DNA from: Phoronis ovalis
Taxonomy: Eukaryota > Phoronida > Phoronidae
Direction: 5' to 3'
Assembly (NCBI GenBank): GCA_028565635.1
Contig: JAOXYB010015855.1
Coordinates: 6,556 to 19,369, forward strand
Length of the DNA stretch: 12,814 nucleotides
The position numbers and the translations under genes are program-made. Positions 7,885 through 12,814 of the stretch are shown here, piece after piece (the first letter of the stretch is position 1; each line of letters begins with the position of its first letter). A model generated the notes under the pieces. The model had not been told where the DNA came from. It saw only the letters and a program-made list of their open reading frames with translations, and ran no database searches.

Positions 7885-10800
7885 CTACCAAATAGTATAG
7901 CCTCCATCTGATCCCCCTGTTATATAATCGCCTTGTCTTTGCGTTGCAACAACTGAATGACCTTGCATTTGAGCCATCTGGGCAGCATTTGGTGCGTGAC
8001 CTGGAGGTGGTGGCTAAAATAAAATCAAGTGATTTAAAAATAAAGTATGTATCTCAAGTACTACAGTTTCCCGTCACTAACAATCCCTGTTTAATTCTGC
8101 ACTGAAGATCTTAAAATTCTGCGAATATTTGCCTCCATATTCTGCAGCAGAAACGACAGATTAAGTTCTGAACATAGATAGGTTTTTCCAGGTTATAAAC
8201 AAAGTTTTAAGATCAAAAGCATTCATTTGATTTGTGATCAAACTCATTACAGCACCACAGTTATCTGCCTTCCTCATGCTAAATCCAAAACAATCAAATT
8301 CATCCAAAGTTTCTGTAAGTGCTTGTACATTTCATACAAATGTCCAAGTAAAAAATGATGGTGCTGTGGTGAGTAGGTTGTTCATTGGATTATTTTTTTG
8401 TTTCATATATGATATCAGCAAATGTGCAGGATTCCGTGATTAGTTCCCCAGCATTGAGTCAGCAGAATTATGGGACACTGCACTATAGTTAGCTTATGAA
8501 ATTAAACGTTTGTAATGCCACCTTAAAGAATTAAAATTATAAAGTTACAAACAGTTACAATGAAACAACGTTACAAAATCTTGTTGGACTTCCAAGTCTG
8601 GTCCAACAAGGAATGCTAAGGGTTAAACGGTGCGTTGAATCACATTAGTTTTTCTTTGAAAATTCCTTCATTTATGTACTGACAAAATGTTGTTAGCATT
8701 TTCCAAATTTATAGAAGATTTACAAAGAGCTATTTATTTTATAGTAGAATAAAATATAATTTACAAATTATACTATTTTGCAGTGTATAAATAAAGATAT
8801 CCCCACGTATCCACAACCGCAAACTACGAGTATTAGGATTTGGTTAAAAACATCTTATAATGTAAAATACTATTATTACGTATGCTTGTTTGGTCTTAAC
8901 ACGTTGTATAACGGAGTCCATGCATCATAATCTTTATCATCAATATATATTACAGCATAGAAAATGTATGTTTAAGAACAATTTTGCTTCAATATCAGTC
9001 TACAAAACAAGGTGCAGAAATATGTTATGTAATACACCGTATGTAATGTGTGATAACTGTATTTCTAGGAAATATGTGATCAACAGTCAGCATACTTACA
9101 GGTATATTAGCTGTCGCATGTCCATCAAACCTCGCACCGGCATCAAAACCTCCTGAAACAACTACTGTCTGGGGACCTTGTGGTATATACTGCTGTGGAG
9201 GAGGGGCTTGCCCGGCATACTGGTTTGGAGGGGCTTGCCCGGCATACTGGTTTGGAGGGGCTTGCCCGGCATACTGGTTTGGAGGCAACTGACCAGGCTG
9301 TAATAAAAAAAATTATTTATGCGAAGGTTTTATGCTGAGTTAAATCTGGCAGGCTATGCGCAGAAGAATAATATTTCATTATAAGTTTATATTGATAATA
9401 GGGTACACACATCTTACGCAATTTGTACACTGTCATTTCCGTGTAATATAAAGACGTCGGAAAAGCCACATTGATTGGTGATATGATCCAGCTTTTTGTG
9501 CCACCACAGAACTTTTATCAATGTGATGATGTGCGATAAAAAGCGTCACCTGAAAACAGATCCCATATCTCCTTGGAGGCTATTGATTAATTGATAAAAG
9601 GTTCTGAAAGCTCATGACTACAGTTGGATTACATGTTCAGTATAAACCATCCTGGGATGTCAAGTAATCTCCTTCAAACTGTTTATCACGGTTTAAATTA
9701 AAATATACATAAATTTGTATTTTTTGGTTGACATGTGAAATACATCTATAATGTACAAAAACTTACTGGTGCATATGGTGGTGGTGCCCCGGCAACTGCA
9801 TAACCTTAAAAAGAAAGAAAAAAAATGTTATTAATTGATTCACTTAAAAACTATTAGAGAATGTATTTCTTTTGTGCAAAGAAACTGAAAGGAATTATGT
9901 CAGAGTTGAAGTAAATATGTATTTGTTTGTTATATTGCTATATTTAGCTCATGGCTATTATTTATGCTGTAAAAAGTAATTCCTTTTCCCTTACAACAAA
10001 AACAAATGAGAAACTTTCTTGAACCAAACCAACAGATGTCAGCAGATATCGCTGGTCTGTGATTATAGGGAATGCTATTAGATTTTCTTTAAGCGCTTTA
10101 TCTTTTCTATCGTGATTAGCAAAGGAATTTTTAAAAATTTAGATCACCAGTTTTTAATACAGCTGTTTTAAAATTTTGTCAAGTTGCATAATGAAATTCT
10201 AAGTTTAAAAAACAGTGAATTAAAATGTTTTACCCTTTCATATTCTGTTGTGTATAGACTACAAGTACAAGCAAAATTTGATTAGTCCTCTCTAATATTT
10301 GTCTTATTATAAATCAATGTTTTATTACAATATATTTATTTGGTGAAGCATTTGTATGAAGAACTTTAAGTAGGAGTGTATTATATTTTAATCCAAACTG
10401 ATAACAATCAGCTGACACTGCCTAGTAACCTGATAGTTTGTGAGTTGCTTATCTTTCGAGGTATGTACATACATTACAACATGTATTGTATATTTTAATT
10501 GATTTGGATGTTAATTTTTATTTTAGTCATAAAGCTGCTGCTATAACAATAAAAAGTCAGGCACTAAAAAATATGCATTATGGCTCTTGTAATAATAACC
10601 ATGGTAACTGTGATAATAACAGTAGATTAACATAATCCATTCCTTAATAATCATAATCTAATAATAATAATTTCAATAGACTAACAATCACAATAATCAT
10701 CATTCCCTAAATCTTTTACTGGATCAGAAAATCATTTGATCAAACTCTTTATCTGTATGAATTACCATACCCAAAAATTAAGTCCCGTGGCTACTCAAGA

Positions 10801-12078
10801 CTTCGATTTCTGGTGGTTCATCAGACTGATAGATTTATAACGCTGTTAAGTATTGAGGATAAGATGTTAAGTATTGAGGATAACATACATTACAGAACTT
10901 AAGACTGAAAAACAAGTGATGAGTAAAGTGTGTGCGCCCGTCTTGAACGTTAAACAAGTAGCAAAAATATAACACGATAGTAGTGCGTATTTATACTTAA
11001 AATATAACACGATAGTAGTGCGTATTTATACTTAAAATTCTGAAAGACAATTGACAAGTGAAGTGTGTGCATTTTACATGACCATTAAACAAGAAGCAAA
11101 AAGAAAACACAATATATAGTAAGTGTATATTTACATACACTTCTACAAAAAAATCAAGGGATTTCTTTCATTGACAGACGCACACAATTCGCTCATTACT
11201 CGTAACTAACGATCTTAAGCTCACTATTGTCATTAATGAAGGTGGCTTAAACTTAGCGTCAACGTTTATAAACACCCATTTGTAAATATGCCAAATACCT
11301 TGTTGGTTGACATAACATGGTGCACTGTTCTGAGGTGGCATTTGAACTTGACTTTGCTGCACAGGATATGCTGGCTGCTGTGTCGGATAGGCCTTACCAG
11401 AAGGTGCTAATAAAAATTCACACAATTATTAAAAACAAGCAAAGACATAATGATAAATACTGAACTAACAGATATGGAATCAGAGGAATTAATACTTGTT
11501 TGTTTTGTCTGCTCATATACCTCTCTCAAATGCCAAAGAGGTTATATTATCTTAATATTTCAATGCGATACATTTAAATGGACAAATATTTTGAATAGAA
11601 CAAAAAAATCAGTTTAAATAATATTGTGTTATTAATGTGTAACAAAATCACTTCTTGACCATATTAACGAAATATGTCATACTAGGCATGCAAAATGTCA
11701 ATACATTAAGACTAAAGAAATAAACAAAACAAGAAAGCTCAAAGAATATGATTACTTCCGTAAAATATTGCCAGCTGTGATGTAACACAACCGGTCTAAA
11801 TAAATTATGAATGTATAATGGTTACAGTTTTAGATATATTTGTATTTCTATTAATTAACTCTTCAAAACCAACCAGCAGGTAACAGCAGAGTCAATCATG
11901 CATTTCAATAATTCAAGTCTAGAGAAAATATTCCATAATTTGTTAGTTCAGCAATGAATTCAGTAAGTACTAAAACATCACATCGACTACCTTGTTCTTG
12001 GTTCAGGCTGCTATTAAATAAATGTGATTGTTGTTTTTGTTGCTGGTAATGTCTACTACTTGAGTGTCCACTTCCCAT
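7885..12078 (-). CDS. DAZAP2: DAZAP2 homologue, proline-rich adaptor, five exons
   Basis: Coding exons on the - strand are 12078-11991, 11406-11299, 9804-9767, 9297-9100 and 8013-7885, giving 186 residues (human 168). Introns are GT-AG and phases agree (1, 1, 0, 0). The evidence for family membership is strong: KAYPTQQPAYPVQ (34-46) near the start, PPPY (73-76, a WW-domain ligand), GGFDAGARF (127-135), a PPPPGHAPNAAQ block after exon 5 opens, and the C-terminal GGSDGGYTIW (177-186) that is characteristic of DAZAP2. In vertebrates DAZAP2 is a small adaptor that binds DAZ, TCF and HIPK2 proteins and uses its PPxY motif with Nedd4-type E3 ligases; the same roles here are inferred. Residues 83-109 are three exact copies of PPNQYAGQA. 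Exon 1 adds 29 residues beginning MGSGHSSSRH, a possible myristoylation signal, followed by a Gln-rich stretch. Exons 2-5 are secure; exon 1 is the best available model. An alternative is a 7-nt start exon at 11689-11683 (ATG-CCT-A|GTATGA), which also matches the phase. Confidence 0.93.
8580..8610. repeat. perfect inverted repeat, 10-bp arms
   Basis: CTTGTTGGAC (8580-8589) and GTCCAACAAG (8601-8610) are exact reverse complements around an 11-nt loop. The inner part, GACTT-CC-AAGTC, can form a competing small stem. This may be an end of a small inverted-repeat transposable element or a fold in the pre-mRNA. Confidence 0.8.
8673..8795 (+). repeat. dispersed repeat, copy B
   Basis: This is the partner of 1641-1765 in the serpin intron. 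Shared blocks in order are TACTGA, GCATTTTCCAAAT, TATAGA, ATTTATTTT, AGTAGA and TATAAATAAA. It differs by point changes and an insertion near 8750. It lies antisense to the host gene. Confidence 0.55.
9200..9280 (-). repeat. three perfect 27-bp coding repeats
   Basis: Units 9200-9226, 9227-9253 and 9254-9280 are identical at every base and encode PPNQYAGQA on the - strand. They sit in frame in exon 4 of the DAZAP2 homologue. Identity at the silent positions points to very recent slippage or conversion. Confidence 0.97.
9298..9766 (-). other. DAZAP2-homologue intron 3
   Basis: Donor CCA|GTAAGT at 9766 and acceptor TTATTACAG at 9298, phase 0, 469 nt. Its main content is the inverted-repeat element at 9510-9603. 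Confidence 0.85.
9510..9603. repeat. inverted-repeat element, possible structured RNA or MITE
   Basis: Terminal arms CTTTTATCAAT (9512-9522) and ATTGATAAAAG (9590-9600) pair perfectly over 11 bp and extend with one bulge to AACTTTTATCAAT. Two smaller stems lie inside: GTGATG with CGTCAC (9523-9548, one G-U pair) and ATCTCC with GGAGG (about 9567-9579). On the + strand GTGATGA follows the first arm like a box C, but no CTGA box D precedes the second arm, so this is not a normal C/D snoRNA. Confidence 0.6.
10845..10886. repeat. 21-bp tandem duplication
   Basis: GTTAAGTATTGAGGATAA occurs at 10845 and again at 10866, a perfect or near-perfect 21-bp direct repeat in intron 2. Confidence 0.85.
10905..11140. 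repeat. nested tandem duplications in intron 2
   Basis: A 35-bp unit with the core AACACGATAGTAGTGCG is perfectly duplicated at 10964-10998 and 10999-11033. A larger imperfect duplication of about 95-100 bp surrounds it: 10905-10998 resembles 11039-11140, sharing CTGAAA, AAGTGTGTGC, TTAAACAAG and AGCAAAAA in the same order. The old duplication therefore came first and the 35-bp copy later. Confidence 0.8.
11407..11990 (-). other. DAZAP2-homologue intron 1
   Basis: Donor AAG|GTAGTC at 11990 and acceptor TTTTTATTAG at 11407, phase 1, 584 nt, AT-rich. It contains the alternative start exon candidate at 11683-11689. The donor is weaker than those of introns 3 and 4. Confidence 0.6.
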
Positions 12079-12814
12079 AGTAATGTTATGTGTTTGTATA
12101 TTTAATTTTCATGCGATATATTCTAATCAGTGATTTCCACCTATTAATATACATTGCTATCATGTAGCGGAAGCACCTACCGAGTCTGTTCCCCGTAATA
12201 TCTGCTCCTCAGACCAGTTTGGCTGACTGGAAACCTTAAATGTATGATCCACCTGGCAAGGAGGAACAGATCCGAATTTCTAAAGTAATGTCGCCAAATG
12301 ATTTATTTAAGCATGAAAAACATCACACATTTCAGGTGGCAGCCGAGATTATTTCAGCTGGCAGATACAGCTTTGCAGCTCACTGCCTTATTAAAACAAA
12401 ATTAGCTTGCAGGTGAATGGGGAACAGATATGGTCTTCCAAGCTACATCAGCAACTGATTTATATAAGCACGAAACATGTAAAAAATATGTTGCTTTGCT
12501 ATTAATATAAACCTCCCCAAAAGATATGCTCATTGTCCAGATGCTTCTGATATAATTTATTTCCGTGTGTAAATAAATATTGGAAAGACAGTGCTCTATG
12601 TACAACAGAAGTTGCTGCAGAAGTTTAGACAAACTTACTATAGATTATATCTATGATAATATCATTATGCGACTATAAGTCACATATACGAAAGTAATAA
12701 TGTTAATAATTGTTAGTGTCTGACTCATAGTCAGAGATAGTCCTAGCTTTATGACCCTACTATCTTGCCTACGGCATACTAGGGTCATAGTTCACATAAT
12801 GCAAATAGGTGGAA
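12079..12814. other. upstream flank of the DAZAP2 homologue
   Basis: No gene is seen. There is no clear TATA box for the - strand gene, as is common for broadly expressed genes. Two diverged direct copies of a 60-bp segment lie at about 12263-12323 and 12421-12478 (both GGAACAGAT, then TGATTTAT and TAAGCA near the end). A hairpin lies at 12750-12789. The 76-codon - strand frame at 12402-12632 looks like chance. Confidence 0.5.
12750..12789. repeat. hairpin near the window end
   Basis: TATGACCCTACTAT (12750-12763) and ATACTAGGGTCATA (12776-12789) pair at 13 of 14 positions. The loop contains a further GCC-TAC-GGC stem. Upstream, CTGACTCATAGTCAG (about 12720-12734) is another small palindrome. 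Possibly one end of an inverted-repeat element cut by the window edge. Confidence 0.75.

Larger units (their letters stand above)
8014..9099 (-). other. DAZAP2-homologue intron 4
   Basis: Donor CCT|GTAAGT at 9099 and acceptor TTTTATTTTAG at 8014, phase 0, 1086 nt. It contains a perfect inverted repeat at 8580-8610 and copy B of a dispersed repeat at about 8673-8795. Frames of 69 and 88 codons on the + strand look like chance; the second overlaps exon 4 antisense. Confidence 0.85.
9805..11298 (-). other. DAZAP2-homologue intron 2
   Basis: Donor AAG|GTATTT at 11298 and acceptor TTTCTTTTTAAG at 9805, phase 1, 1494 nt, the longest intron in the window. It holds an AAT-rich low-complexity tract (about 10585-10700) and nested tandem duplications at 10845-11140. 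I see no further exon. Confidence 0.8.

Noticed and set aside
8890-9156. 88-codon + strand frame
   Set aside because: It is antisense to exon 4 and intron 4 of the DAZAP2 homologue and has no family resemblance.
9523-9607. C/D box snoRNA
   Set aside because: A box C (GTGATGA) is present, but CTGA occurs only at places that do not fit the terminal stem, and the host intron is transcribed from the opposite strand.
11168-11425. Exon 2 of the DAZAP2 homologue as a stand-alone 85-codon gene
   Set aside because: Only 11299-11406 is bounded by splice sites and matches the family; the rest of the frame is intron.

Overview
The window is animal nuclear DNA. It has spliced genes with GT-AG introns, AATAAA poly(A) signals, AT-rich non-coding DNA, and two animal protein families that can be named from their residues. 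The layout looks like an invertebrate with fairly small introns (0.2-1.5 kb); I cannot place the species or phylum safely. No bacterial, phage or viral gene is visible.

Layout from left to right. Positions 1-770 hold a 29-bp satellite array and its decayed copies. Positions 771-3166 hold a secreted serine-protease inhibitor (serpin) on the + strand. It has a TATA box, a 69-nt coding exon carrying a signal peptide, an 889-nt intron, and one large exon with the whole serpin fold. Its 3' end (last codons, stop region and poly(A) signal) is followed by a 93-bp tandem duplicate of itself. Positions 3167-3588 are a short AT-rich gap between convergent genes. Positions 3589-5769 encode, on the - strand, a 726-residue protein with about 11-12 membrane segments in one uninterrupted exon, with a probable intron in its 5' leader; I do not recognise its family. 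Positions 7885-12078 are a five-exon - strand gene for a DAZAP2 homologue (proline-rich adaptor). Its 3' UTR probably runs into the 6.6-7.9 kb region. Positions 12079-12814 are upstream DNA with degenerate repeats and a hairpin.

The three genes show no common pathway. The serpin should act outside the cell, the unknown protein in a membrane, and the DAZAP2-like protein in the cytoplasm or nucleus. They look like ordinary neighbours, not an operon-like unit. The splice phases fit throughout: serpin exon 1 to exon 2 is phase 0; the DAZAP2 junctions are phase 1, 1, 0, 0. The points most worth following are the unrecognised multi-pass protein, the possible myristoylated N-terminus on the DAZAP2 homologue, the perfect 27-bp triplication in its coding exon, the duplicated serpin 3' end, and several structured or repeated intronic elements.
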